Notes under the pieces: model-generated | What the model saw: only the letters and a program-made list of their open reading frames with translations | What the model was told of the DNA's origin: nothing | The model's database searches: none | Part shown: piece after piece, positions 1 through 8,642 of the stretch | Position numbering within the stretch: the stretch's first letter is position 1 | Layout: every line of letters begins with the position of its first letter | Translations under genes and position numbers: made by a program | NCBI GenBank assembly: GCA_047921215.1 | Contig: JBLRWO010000004.1 | Span: forward strand, 103,094 to 167,093 | Reading direction: 5' to 3' | Origin: RECM01 sp047921215 | GTDB taxonomy: Bacteria; Bacteroidota; Rhodothermia; Balneolales; Cyclonatronaceae | Length of the DNA: 64,000 nucleotides

Positions 1-2
1 TC

Positions 3-524
3 GGCCGTGGTGATGCCGAGGCAGTACGGTATGCCATTTACCGTGTGCCGGTAGCCGGTGATGTGATATCCGAGGAGGATATAACCGGTGATGCGACCTA
101 TCTCATAGCAGTAACCGGTGAAACCACATTTACCGATGCGCCCGGTGTTGCATCAGAGGATTACGACTACTACGTAACAGCGCTCAGCCGGAATAACGTT
201 GAGAGCGTTCCTGCAGGCGCAAGTGTGAATACCTCCCTGGGCGAAGACAGGCACCTGGCCCGTTCCTTCGAACTTGATCAGAACTATCCGAACCCGTTCA
301 ACCCCACCACCAACATCCGGTTTACGCTGGGTGAGGCCGGACCGGTAACGATTACGGTGTACGATCTGTTAGGCCGGGTAGTGGCACAGCCAATTAATGA
401 AAACCGTGCCGCGGGAACCCATACGATCAGCTTTAACGCGTCGCGCCTGGCGTCGGGTGTGTACTTGTACCGTCTTGATGCCGGCAGCCATCAGATTACC
501 AAAAAGATGATGTTGATCAAGTAA
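3..524 (+). CDS. C-terminal part of a T9SS-secreted protein (gene cut by window start)
   Basis: The reading frame is open from the first complete codon of the window, so the true start lies upstream and only about 173 residues are visible. The first part (roughly residues 5-75) looks like a fibronectin type III module (YAIYRVPV... YDYYVTALSRNNVES), as often follows the catalytic domain of GHL10-type glycosidases. The last ~80 residues are a type IX secretion sorting domain: an NYPNPFNPTTNIRFTL start, a YDLLGRVV strand and a SGVYLYRLDAG end. The protein is therefore expected to be exported and anchored or released at the cell surface. The next gene downstream is itself GHL10-like, so this may be its paralogue (inference). 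The catalytic part is not visible. Confidence 0.85.
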   Translation, partial: GRGDAEAVRYAIYRVPVAGDVISEEDITGDATYLIAVTGETTFTDAPGVASEDYDYYVTALSRNNVESVPAGASVNTSLGEDRHLARSFELDQNYPNPFNPTTNIRFTLGEAGPVTITVYDLLGRVVAQPINENRAAGTHTISFNASRLASGVYLYRLDAGSHQITKKMMLIK

Positions 525-566
525 AAAGTGCCATCAGGAGCCGTATTGACTTGTAATATCAAAACA

Positions 567-600
567 GGGGCATTCCTGACCGGAACTGGCAGGAAGCCCC
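567..600 (+). other. stem-loop downstream of the first gene
   Basis: GGGGCATTCCTG and CAGGAAGCCCC can pair with a single bulged base, around a loop of about 11 nt, some 40 bases after the stop codon of the upstream gene. No T-run follows, so it is not a textbook intrinsic terminator. It could stabilise the 3' end of the upstream transcript. The remaining bases up to 743 show nothing recognisable. Confidence 0.35.
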
Positions 601-743
601 CACACTCTGAGCGCAGGCTGATTCGCAAAGGCGATGAAGCCTGCGCCGCTTTATACGATACCCCCCCAAATAATATAACATGTGTATATACACAACGTAC
701 CCGAAAATCCCCGACTGGCAACGGTCATTGCATAACTGATCCG

Positions 744-2726
744 GTGAGGTTACCCGTATCACTGGTCGTGTTGTTAATTCTGTCGTTCACCGTAATGGTG
801 ATCATACCCGGTATGCCGGCTGATTTACCGGCCAAGCCGCAAAATCACGCGACCGGTGATCAACCTGAACGGATTCATACCTATAACTATACCCCGAAAA
901 ATATTGTTGAACCTGAATTCAGAGGGGTATGGATCGCAACCGTTGCCAATATCGACTGGCCCGCTTCACCCGGCGATACCCCTGAAAAACAGAGACAAGA
1001 CCTGGTACGGCAGCTCGACATACTGAAAGAGACCGGTTTTAATGCTGTTTTTTTCCAGGTGCGGACCGAATGCGACGCCCTCTACAATTCGCCCTATGAA
1101 CCCTGGTCGCATTATCTTACGGGGAAACAGGGAGAAGCGCCGTTTCCGCTTTGGGATCCGCTCGAATTCGCCATTCAGGAATCGCACAAAAGAGGGATGG
1201 AACTGCATGCCTGGCTGAATCCCTACCGTGTTGCCCGTCAGGAGAATCTCTACCCTGTTGCCGACGATCACATTTCAAAAACAAGACCAGACTGGTTGCT
1301 GAGATTCAGGGGGCGAACTTATACCTCATCCATTCTGGATCCGGGCAAACCCGAAGTAATCGATTATATTGCCGCTGTAACAGCCGATATCGTTCGTCGC
1401 TATGATGTGGATGGCATCCATTTCGACGACTACTTTTATCCCTATCAGAATCCCGGGCAGAATTTCCCGGGCATGACCAGTGAGGATGCAGAAACCTTTC
1501 GTCTGCAGAGTCGTGGCTTTACCGATATCGGCGACTGGCGCCGAGATAACATCAACAGGATGGTGGCGGCCGTTCATGATACCGTGAAAGCGATCAAACC
1601 GTACGTAAAATTCGGTATCAGCCCTTTCGGAATCTGGAAAGATAATGTACCCGAGGGCATCAGGGGATCGGAGTCGTTTGGCGGCATTTTTGCCGATCCG
1701 CTGGCCTGGCTGGAGCAGGGGAAAGTCGATTATATGCTGCCTCAGCTCTACTGGGCGTTCGGCGGTGAGCAGGATTACGAAAAGCTCTCCACATGGTGGG
1801 CCCGTGAAACCGGAGACCGCCACATGTATTCAGGCATGGCTGTGTACAAAAAAGCCATGCGAAGACCCGACGGAGGTCCGTTGTTTGCCCCCGGTGAAAT
1901 TCCGGATCAGGTGGTGTTTAACCGTCGAAATCCATCCATCAGGGGTCATGTGATGTTCCGCGCCGGTAATATTACCGATCAGAACCTGGCGGGGATCCGC
2001 GACTCTCTCTCATCATTGTTCAGCCGCCCGGTGCTCACACCGGTTATGGAATGGATGGATGTTGAGAAACCGCCCGCACCTCTGTTTCCCGACTGGGTTT
2101 GGGATGCAGAGCGTAACGAAATTGAACTGCGGTGGCAGCGGCCCAACCCTGAATGTACTGATCCTGAATGTTCAGATACCGATCGTTCTGACGATGAAAA
2201 TTCGTCCGGCCAAAATCCGGCTGTAGCATCATCCGGAAGATTGTTTTATGCCGTTTACAAATATGATACCGCATTCCCGCTCGAACCTTCTGTAATCATG
2301 GAACGGGCAGAGGGCCCCGAGGTCATTACCGGTGAAACAGGATATGTAACCCGGCTGAAAAATCCGGCCTGTTATGTTATCACATCTTCCGGTTACAACA
2401 GCATGCAGAGTGTACCTACTGAACCCCTGTGTATCTATCCCGGGAAAGTTTACGGGGAAAATGCAGTTCTTGATTCCGATCCTGTGCTGTTTCTGGATCC
2501 CGAATCCGATATAACCTGGTCATTTATACTGAACGACCGCGCCCGGGTACGGGCAGAATTGTTTACAGGCGGCGGGGTTTCGGCCGGACTGCTGATCGAC
2601 GAGGTATTCGATCCGGGGTACTATGAGAAAACGCTTGACCAGTCGCTTATTCCCGGTACAAATGGTTATTATATTATCATAGAAAGTGGCGGTATCAAGC
2701 GCCTGCAGCATATTCGGGCCAAATAA
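744..2726 (+). CDS. GHL10 / DUF187-family glycoside hydrolase-like protein
   Basis: Predicted exported protein of 660 residues. From a GTG start at 744 the N-terminus is a clean signal peptide (VRLPVSLVVLLILSFTVMVI). The frame stays open back to 528, but that extension is charged and unlike a signal sequence, so the later start is preferred. Residues ~55-400 match the GHL10 (YngK-like, DUF187) barrel: EFRGVWIATVANIDWP, a VFFQVRTECDALY segment, HAWLNPYRV, VDGIHFDDYFYP with two acidic residues at a strand end, and VDYMLPQLYWAFGG. A fibronectin-like region follows. There is no YPNPFNP sorting box; the C-terminus (LFTGGGVSAG... YYIIIESGG) resembles a diverged sorting-type strand domain. It probably acts on an extracellular glycan; the substrate cannot be told. 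It sits between a sorting-domain protein and two phosphodiester glycosidase genes. Confidence 0.85.
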   Translation: MRLPVSLVVLLILSFTVMVIIPGMPADLPAKPQNHATGDQPERIHTYNYTPKNIVEPEFRGVWIATVANIDWPASPGDTPEKQRQDLVRQLDILKETGFNAVFFQVRTECDALYNSPYEPWSHYLTGKQGEAPFPLWDPLEFAIQESHKRGMELHAWLNPYRVARQENLYPVADDHISKTRPDWLLRFRGRTYTSSILDPGKPEVIDYIAAVTADIVRRYDVDGIHFDDYFYPYQNPGQNFPGMTSEDAETFRLQSRGFTDIGDWRRDNINRMVAAVHDTVKAIKPYVKFGISPFGIWKDNVPEGIRGSESFGGIFADPLAWLEQGKVDYMLPQLYWAFGGEQDYEKLSTWWARETGDRHMYSGMAVYKKAMRRPDGGPLFAPGEIPDQVVFNRRNPSIRGHVMFRAGNITDQNLAGIRDSLSSLFSRPVLTPVMEWMDVEKPPAPLFPDWVWDAERNEIELRWQRPNPECTDPECSDTDRSDDENSSGQNPAVASSGRLFYAVYKYDTAFPLEPSVIMERAEGPEVITGETGYVTRLKNPACYVITSSGYNSMQSVPTEPLCIYPGKVYGENAVLDSDPVLFLDPESDITWSFILNDRARVRAELFTGGGVSAGLLIDEVFDPGYYEKTLDQSLIPGTNGYYIIIESGGIKRLQHIRAK

Positions 2727-2747
2727 TAATTTAAACAGCGGTTGAAC

Positions 2748-4106
2748 ATGATTCCGGTACTACAGATTATCCTTTTATTCCTGCAGATACCGGCAGTTAC
2801 ATCCGTATTTGAACACTGCCCGGTACCTGACCGTGCAGGAAGGGCAGACAGTGCGTTAGCTGTATCAGGCCAGTACCGGTCACTCCCGGCAGCATCAGCG
2901 TTTATTTTCGCTGCAGCGGACCTGGCGGACCTGGCGGATCATTCGGATCAAGCAGATCTGGTGGATTTGGCAGATCATTCGGATCGTGTGGAACATGCGA
3001 AACAGGATGGTCCCGTAGTTGTCTCCGACACGATTGCAGCCGGCCTGGTTCACTATCACATAACCGACAGACGGGGCCCCTGGAATATCAATGTGCTGGA
3101 AGCCGACCTGACCGTGCCGGCTATACGGATTAAAGTGGCCAAAGCCTCAAACGGGGAAAGGGAAGCGCTCTTTGCCATGGAGCGTACCAGTTCCATGGTT
3201 CGCCGGTATTCCGGAACGTCGAAAGTGGGGGGTGCTGTCAATGCCGACTTTTACAATATGGAAAACGGCATGCCTGTCAATCTGCAGGTTACCGACGGGG
3301 TTCCCCTCAGAAGGCCGGTTCTGAGTCCGGGCCGCTCCGCGTTTTTGGTATTCGAGGATGGTACACCCGATATCCGTATTCCGGAGATGCAGATTCAGCT
3401 CAGTCTGGCATCCGGAAATTCGGTGACCGTCAACGGGGTGAATGAGGCCCGAGTGGAGAATGGAATGGTGCTTTACAACCGCTATTACGGAAACAGTACC
3501 GGTAGCAACCGGTATGGCACAGAGGTGATGCTCAGGCAGATCGATGAAGACCGTGCCTCCGCAAGCCTCACACTTGTGGCCGATTCGGTGTTTCAGGACC
3601 GCGGGAATACCGCAATTCACGAGGGATATTACGTGCTTTCGGCCCATGGTTCGGCGTACAACCGCATCAACCGGTCCATATCTGCGGGCGATACGGTCCG
3701 CATAAGTTATCACTTCAATTCGGAACGCCCCATAGCGCAGGCTGCCGGAGGCCTGCCCCGTATTGTATGTGAAGGAATGGATTGCGTGGATGTGTCGGCG
3801 GAAAAAGAAAATGTTCGCGAAGCGTTCATCACAACCCGCCATCCCCGTACGGCCATCGGCATATCGGAAGATCGCGGCAGGCTCTATCTGGTAACCGTAG
3901 ATGGCCGTCAGCAGGCAAGCGCGGGGATGTCGCTGTACGAGCTCGCATCACTGATGACGGACCTCGGTGCATGGGATGCCCTGAACCTCGACGGAGGCGG
4001 CTCCACAACCCTCGTGGCCGGTACGGAGGTTGCAAACCTGCCATCGGATCCTACCGGCGAACGACCTGTATCAAACGCAATACTCCTGCTTATTGATGAT
4101 GAGTGA
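2748..4106 (+). CDS. Phosphodiester glycosidase family (NAGPA-type, DUF2233) exported protein
   Basis: The family includes the human uncovering enzyme (NAGPA), which removes GlcNAc from a phosphodiester; bacterial members are secreted and their substrates are mostly unknown. ATG at 2748 gives a signal peptide (MIPVLQIILLFLQIPAVTSV); a TTG six bases earlier is possible. Residues ~45-85 are a low-complexity Ala/Asp/Leu stretch coded by an imperfect DNA repeat. The catalytic domain follows (~95-450), with a GGAVNADFYN motif and the family hallmark ALNLDGGGSTTLV near the C-terminus. There is no T9SS sorting domain, unlike the next gene, which carries the same catalytic family. The gene follows the GHL10 gene by 21 bases and may be co-transcribed with it. 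Confidence 0.85.
   Translation: MIPVLQIILLFLQIPAVTSVFEHCPVPDRAGRADSALAVSGQYRSLPAASAFIFAAADLADLADHSDQADLVDLADHSDRVEHAKQDGPVVVSDTIAAGLVHYHITDRRGPWNINVLEADLTVPAIRIKVAKASNGEREALFAMERTSSMVRRYSGTSKVGGAVNADFYNMENGMPVNLQVTDGVPLRRPVLSPGRSAFLVFEDGTPDIRIPEMQIQLSLASGNSVTVNGVNEARVENGMVLYNRYYGNSTGSNRYGTEVMLRQIDEDRASASLTLVADSVFQDRGNTAIHEGYYVLSAHGSAYNRINRSISAGDTVRISYHFNSERPIAQAAGGLPRIVCEGMDCVDVSAEKENVREAFITTRHPRTAIGISEDRGRLYLVTVDGRQQASAGMSLYELASLMTDLGAWDALNLDGGGSTTLVAGTEVANLPSDPTGERPVSNAILLLIDDE
2916..2990 (+). repeat. imperfect in-frame repeat coding an Ala/Asp/Leu-rich stretch
   Basis: The units GCGGACCTG, GCGGACCTG, GCGGATCATTCGGAT and then GCAGATCATTCGGAT recur in frame. They encode AADLADLADHSDQADLV followed by a second DLADHSDR block. 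The tract sits between the signal peptide and the catalytic domain, where length changes would be tolerated. Confidence 0.7.
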
Positions 4107-4200
4107 TTTTCACCAGACAGTGATTTTACGAAAGTATGATTTTAACTGAACAGGAATATTCCGGAAGTGTGAATTCACCAAACAAGAATACTGAAAATGT

Positions 4201-4260
4201 GATACTGATACTAACGATACTGATAATACTGATAATACTGATAATACTGACGATACTGAC
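4201..4260 (+). repeat. short tandem repeat (9-bp unit) just before a start codon
   Basis: About six copies of a 9-bp unit of the type GATACTGAT / AATACTGAT run without a break and end five bases before the first of three clustered in-frame ATGs of the next gene. If translation began upstream at 4136 the tract would encode an Ile/Leu/Thr hydrophobic run. As untranslated DNA it lies in the 5' leader of a secreted phosphodiester glycosidase, where slippage could change expression. Confidence 0.75.
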
Positions 4261-4264
4261 GAGG

Positions 4265-5911
4265 ATGATGAGGAAAATGATAGAGTTAAAAATTGCACTG
4301 AAATTGATATTGACCGGGATGTTGGTTTTGCTGTTTACCCTGCCGGTCCTCCCCCAGGACTATAACTGGCAGGAAATAACGCAGGAATACGATCTGCCGG
4401 AGGGTGTAAAAGCCTTCAGGGAAACCACCCTGAACGCCTGGTACCTCGAAGTGGATCTGAACGTGCAGGATATCATTGTGCATCCCTATATCGGTCCGGC
4501 GCAAAACCTGCTGCCGTTTGCTGAGTCGGTGGGTGCAGTTGCTGCCATTAATGGCGGATTTTTCTCGGGATCCACCTCCCTGTCAACCGTAATATATCCC
4601 GGGGAGGTGTTGGCCCGCAATGTACAGACCCTGAGCCGGCCCTCAGGCACCTATTATGTTACCCGCGGGTTTTTCGGCCTGCGCGAAGACCGGAGCCCGA
4701 TGGTGGAGTGGGTGTACCATTTCAGTAACCTGCCCGATGATTTTTACCGGTTCGACCTCCCGATTCCAAACACACAGACCACCCCTGCACCACCGCCGGC
4801 GAAAGCCGACGGTGAACTGATCGGGGATGTGATTGTGGGCATTGGCGGGGCACCTGTGCTGGTTAAAAACGGCCAGATCGACATCACCTACGATGAGGAG
4901 GTGATCTGGGGCGGTATCGGCGGGTTCAATGAAACCCGCGCCCGTACGGCAGTCGGCTATACACAGGATAACAAGGTAATCCTGTTTGTGAACAATGAAT
5001 CTCCCGGTCTCGGTTTTCAGAAACTCGCCGAAATCATGCGCGACCTGGGCAGCTACGAAGCACTGAATCTGGACGGCGGCGGGTCAACGCATATGACAAT
5101 CGGCGACCAGCTTGTAAACAAAACCCTGCACAGCCGGCAGGTACCGACCATACTGGCCATCGTTCCCGCCGATTCATTAAAGCTGCCTGTAAAACAGTCG
5201 GAGATCATTCTTGATACGGAGTTCGACAATGTGGTCCTTACCGGAGACGGATGGTTCGAGACAGCCAATGCGGGTTTCTACGGCGACTCCCGGTCGATGC
5301 TGGCGCCCATTGGCGACGGCAGCCAGTATGCAACCTATTTGCCCGACCTGGTTGGTAATGAGGAATACGAAGTGTACGCCTGGTGGGTGGCGTCGTTCAA
5401 CAGGTCAACAGATACCCCGGTCGTGGTCCGGCATCGCGACGGGATCGATACCGTACGCGTGAACCAGGCGGGCAATGGCAGCATGTGGAACCTGATCGGA
5501 ACCTACACATTCGCGGGCACTTCCGATGATCAGGTGATCATCTCCAATGCAGCCACAACCGGGCAGTTTATTGTCGCTGATGGTGTCCGTTTTGTGGGCC
5601 CGGAGAAGACCGGAACATCGGTCATTCAGGACGGAACGGAAATCCCGTTGTCAGTGGTGCTGCAGCAGAACTACCCAAATCCGTTCAATCCGGTAACGAA
5701 CATCCGTTTCCAGCTGCCGGAAAGCCGTAATATCAGGCTCGAGGTATTCGACGCCCTCGGACGCAGCGTACAGATCCTGGCCGAAGGTAATCTTCCGGAA
5801 GGAAGTCATACATACCAGTTCAATGCCACAGCGCTGAGTTCCGGATTGTATATTTACACTCTCACTGCCGGTTCCAACCGGACAAGCCGTACAATGTTGC
5901 TTGTTAAATAA
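4265..5911 (+). CDS. Phosphodiester glycosidase with golvesin-like and T9SS sorting domains
   Basis: Exported enzyme of about 548 residues, same catalytic family as the gene before it. ATGs at 4265, 4268 and 4277 all precede a good signal peptide (MIELKIALKLILTGMLVLLF). The frame is open to an ATG at 4136, but that would place a repeat-coded hydrophobic run first, so a start at 4265-4277 is preferred. The catalytic domain (~35-345) ends with ALNLDGGGSTHM and also has AAINGGFFSG. Residues ~355-470 resemble a golvesin/xanthan-lyase-type beta domain (DGWFETANAGFYGDS, YEVYAWW). The last ~85 residues are the T9SS sorting domain with NYPNPFNPVTNIRF. The protein should end up on the cell surface. 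Confidence 0.88.
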   Translation: MMRKMIELKIALKLILTGMLVLLFTLPVLPQDYNWQEITQEYDLPEGVKAFRETTLNAWYLEVDLNVQDIIVHPYIGPAQNLLPFAESVGAVAAINGGFFSGSTSLSTVIYPGEVLARNVQTLSRPSGTYYVTRGFFGLREDRSPMVEWVYHFSNLPDDFYRFDLPIPNTQTTPAPPPAKADGELIGDVIVGIGGAPVLVKNGQIDITYDEEVIWGGIGGFNETRARTAVGYTQDNKVILFVNNESPGLGFQKLAEIMRDLGSYEALNLDGGGSTHMTIGDQLVNKTLHSRQVPTILAIVPADSLKLPVKQSEIILDTEFDNVVLTGDGWFETANAGFYGDSRSMLAPIGDGSQYATYLPDLVGNEEYEVYAWWVASFNRSTDTPVVVRHRDGIDTVRVNQAGNGSMWNLIGTYTFAGTSDDQVIISNAATTGQFIVADGVRFVGPEKTGTSVIQDGTEIPLSVVLQQNYPNPFNPVTNIRFQLPESRNIRLEVFDALGRSVQILAEGNLPEGSHTYQFNATALSSGLYIYTLTAGSNRTSRTMLLVK

Positions 5912-5922
5912 GTACTTACAAT

Positions 5923-6143
5923 GTCATGCCGAGCGCAGGCCGGCGCATGGCCTGAGCGTAGCGCAGCGAACTCGAAGGGTGTAGCCGAGGCCATGCGCCG
6001 GGTGTAGTCGAAGCACGTGGGGGCTTTTTAAAAAGCCCCCAAAAGCCCGCAAGTGAGGCTTTTACTCTCCAAATGAGCAGTGCGCAGCACTGCTCACATA
6101 CTTCGACTACACGCAGCTGCGCTGCGTTGCGCTCAGTATGACG
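5923..6143. repeat. dispersed hairpin-forming repeat, family 1 (longest copy, with 52.4 kb)
   Basis: This gene-free stretch is a nested inverted repeat. The outer arms begin GTCATGCCGAGCGCAGGC and end GCGTTGCGCTCAGTATGACG; inside are arms around GTGTAGTCGAAGCACGTG and ACTTCGACTACACGC. Two tight hairpins sit in the middle: a 22-bp perfect palindrome (6019-6040) and a 9-bp stem at 6075-6095 (GAGCAGTGC, loop GCA). Related pieces occur near 18.5, 19.5, 33.2, 37.5 and 52.4 kb, always next to gene ends. It has no coding capacity. It lies between two same-strand genes. Confidence 0.8.
6019..6040. terminator. perfect palindrome, possible bidirectional terminator
   Basis: GGGGGCTTTTT followed by AAAAAGCCCCC is a perfect 22-bp palindrome inside the family 1 repeat. 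It can fold on both strands, with the A/T part at its centre rather than after the stem, so terminator function is possible but not certain. It is the only such structure between the glycosidase gene ending at 5911 and the next gene at 6258. Confidence 0.4.
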
Positions 6144-6257
6144 GGTAGGACCAGTATTGGTATCGTTTCCAGCCCGATAGTTCTTTAAAAGCTCCGGCCG
6201 AATCTGTAGATTTCCCAAACCGGTATTCCTTTATCCGACATCCCTAATCATACTGAC

Positions 6258-7412
6258 GTGACAACTCCTCAACCAACCCAACGCCTTATCTCTCTGGATG
6301 TGTTCCGCGGAGCAACAGTCGCCGCGATGATCCTGGTTAATAACCCCGGCACGTGGGCGCATATTTACGGTCCGCTTCAACATGCCCCCTGGCACGGCTG
6401 GACTATCACCGATCTGATCTTTCCGTTTTTCCTGTTCATTGTGGGCGTGGCCATCGTGCTCGCTTTTTCGAAGCGGCTGGCCGCCGGCGGCGACAGGCTT
6501 GACCTGCAGAAGAAGACCTGGGTGAGGGCCGCCAAGATCATGGGCCTGGGCCTGCTGCTCTCCGCATTTCCCTACATCAGTTTTACCGATGGCTTCGGCC
6601 TGCATCAGAACCTGACCGAAATCCGTGTGTTCGGCGTGCTCCAGCGCATCGCGATCTGTTATCTCGTCGCATCCCTCATGTTCATCTACCTGAGCGAGCG
6701 GGCTCAGTATATATGGATTGCCGTTCTGCTGCTGGGTTACTGGGCGGCGATGATGCTGATCCCGGTTCCTGGCTATGGCCCGGGGATGATCGACAGTATG
6801 GACGGCAACCTGGCTTCCTGGCTTGACCGGCAGATTCTGGACGGGAAACACCTCTGGCGCGGCACATTTGATCCGGAGGGGCTGCTCAGCACCTTCCCGG
6901 CCATCGCCACCACCCTGCTGGGTGTATTCACCGGCCACATCCTGGTTTCCAAAGATGACCAGGTAACCAAAACGGTCCGGTTTTTTATCTGGGGATGTGT
7001 TTTCATCAGCATCGGCTATGTCTGGGACTGGTTTTTCCCCATCAACAAACCGATCTGGACCAGCTCATACGTTATGTTCACCGGCGGGCAGGCAATGTGC
7101 GCATTTGCCCTCAGCTACTGGGTGATCGACGTAAAGAACATCCGCGGCTGGACCACCCCGTTCGTTGCCTATGGTATCAACGCCCTCATCGTTTTCTTTA
7201 TGAGCGGTATTCTGGCGCGTTCCCTGAACCTGATCACGGTATCGGGCCCCGAAGGTACCATAATCTCACTGCAGCGGTGGATTTTCAATAATGTGTTCCT
7301 GACCATCGCCGAGCCGATAAATGCATCCCTGCTGTATGCCGTTGTGTGGATCGTGCTCTGGTTCTTTGTGCTCTACTGGATGATGAAACGCAATATCATC
7401 ATAAAGGTGTAG
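6258..7412 (+). CDS. Multi-spanning acyltransferase family protein (DUF5009/COG4299, HGSNAT-like)
   Basis: Inner-membrane protein of 384 residues with about ten hydrophobic segments. The N-terminus (RLISLDVFRG followed by MILVNNPG and LQHAPWHGWTITDLIFPFFL) matches the heparan-alpha-glucosaminide N-acetyltransferase family. The His at residue ~42 in QHAPWHGW corresponds to the acetyl-accepting catalytic His of the human enzyme (family knowledge), so acetyl transfer to an amino sugar across the membrane is possible. From memory, a member next to the murK and murQ genes of Tannerella was proposed to transport MurNAc; I cannot check that here. GTG at 6258 is the only credible start. The next genes on the opposite strand (NagZ- and NamZ-like) support a role with cell-wall sugars. 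Confidence 0.8.
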   Translation: MTTPQPTQRLISLDVFRGATVAAMILVNNPGTWAHIYGPLQHAPWHGWTITDLIFPFFLFIVGVAIVLAFSKRLAAGGDRLDLQKKTWVRAAKIMGLGLLLSAFPYISFTDGFGLHQNLTEIRVFGVLQRIAICYLVASLMFIYLSERAQYIWIAVLLLGYWAAMMLIPVPGYGPGMIDSMDGNLASWLDRQILDGKHLWRGTFDPEGLLSTFPAIATTLLGVFTGHILVSKDDQVTKTVRFFIWGCVFISIGYVWDWFFPINKPIWTSSYVMFTGGQAMCAFALSYWVIDVKNIRGWTTPFVAYGINALIVFFMSGILARSLNLITVSGPEGTIISLQRWIFNNVFLTIAEPINASLLYAVVWIVLWFFVLYWMMKRNIIIKV

Positions 7413-7536
7413 GTGGATATCATTGAATTCCGCATTGCCGGTTCGGACATGCCGGTTTGGTCATTATTACATGGCTGTTAATTCAGCCCGGGAAACAAGC
7501 CGGACCAGGATAACAGAAAACCGTTAGCGGTGTGCC

Positions 7537-8601
7537 TCAGGAGGTGATGTGCTGTTTGATTTTACGGATGCGCTCGTAGGCCTGGTTGATGCGGTCTATG
7601 GTTAGCGAGCCGTCATCGATCGCATTTTTCAGAATACGCTTGACAGAGACAACGATGTCCGGATCGAAATCGAGATTGTTTCCGTAGGCCAGCATATCGA
7701 TCCCGCTGTTGACGGCCGTTACGACCGCCTGCTCCAGGCCGTAGTGGTGCGAGATGGCCCTCATCTGCATGTCGTCACTGATTACCACCCCGTCGAAACC
7801 CATATCCATGCGGAGAATACCGTCCATGATGGTACTGGAAAGCGTGCCCGGGAATTCAGGATCGAGGTGCCTGTTGAACACGTGGCAGCTCATCACCATG
7901 TCGCAGATGCCTTTAGAGATGATGTGCCGGTAGGGGATCAGCTCGGCTTCGGTCCAGGTTTCGGTCACATCCACCATGCCGAGATGGGTGTCGGCCTGTG
8001 AACTGCCATGCCCGGGAAAGTGCTTCACGCAGGTGAGTACGCCTGCATTGTGGTGGCCGCGGATGTACGCTTCGGCCAGACGTGCCACGGTTTCGGGGTC
8101 GGATGAAAAACTGCGCTCCCGCTTGCCGATGATGGGATTATCAGGGTTGATATTCACATCAAGTGTCGGGGAGAAATTGAGGTTGATTCCGTATTCCCTG
8201 AGGGTGCTTCCGATCAGGAAGCCCTCCTGTTTCGACTCATCCGGATCCAGTTGACCCAGCGTCTTATGGCTCCGGGTTGCCGGGAAACCAAATTCCGGTT
8301 TCAGCCGGTTCACAAGGCCGCCCTCCTGGTCGATCGAAAGTAACAGCGGCCAGGGCGATAAATCATGGAGCCAGCGATTAAGGCCGGCCAGCTGATCGGG
8401 CGATTTCACATTCCGGTTTTTCTCTTTCAGAACCACATCATAGTCAAACAGGATGATTCCGCCAACCTGTTCTTCTCGCAGGTCGCGCACAACCGGAAGG
8501 GTTTCGTCGGGATGCAGCCCCCGGAAACCGATGAGCAGCATCTGGCCGATTTTAAGGTCGAGGGATGCGGATGAGGCGGGAGGCAGTATCTTTTTTGTCA
8601 A
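7537..8601 (-). CDS. nagZ: Beta-N-acetylhexosaminidase, GH3 (NagZ-like)
   Basis: Hydrolyses terminal beta-GlcNAc, in the NagZ role from GlcNAc-MurNAc (or anhydroMurNAc) fragments. The 354 residues carry the family marks: LLLSIDQEGGLVNRL, the KHFPGHG loop with the downstream SQADTHLG that supplies the His/Asp pair typical of NagZ-type GH3 enzymes, and VISDDMQM with the predicted Asp nucleophile. No signal peptide is visible, so it should be cytoplasmic, which fits recycling of imported fragments. The start at 8601 is TTG (MTKKILPP); no ATG lies nearby in frame. The gene follows the DUF1343 gene by 41 bases on the same strand and is probably in one operon with it. The length is usual for a single-domain NagZ. 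Confidence 0.9.
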   Translation of the reverse strand: MTKKILPPASSASLDLKIGQMLLIGFRGLHPDETLPVVRDLREEQVGGIILFDYDVVLKEKNRNVKSPDQLAGLNRWLHDLSPWPLLLSIDQEGGLVNRLKPEFGFPATRSHKTLGQLDPDESKQEGFLIGSTLREYGINLNFSPTLDVNINPDNPIIGKRERSFSSDPETVARLAEAYIRGHHNAGVLTCVKHFPGHGSSQADTHLGMVDVTETWTEAELIPYRHIISKGICDMVMSCHVFNRHLDPEFPGTLSSTIMDGILRMDMGFDGVVISDDMQMRAISHHYGLEQAVVTAVNSGIDMLAYGNNLDFDPDIVVSVKRILKNAIDDGSLTIDRINQAYERIRKIKQHITS

Positions 8602-8642
8602 GGCGTCAGTGGTAATAAGTTTATGGTGGGTAGAACAGAATA

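Noticed and set aside
4136..4264. Upstream ATG of the second phosphodiester glycosidase as the true start
   Set aside because: It would place a repeat-coded Ile/Leu/Thr run and a polar segment before a perfectly good signal peptide starting at 4265-4277.
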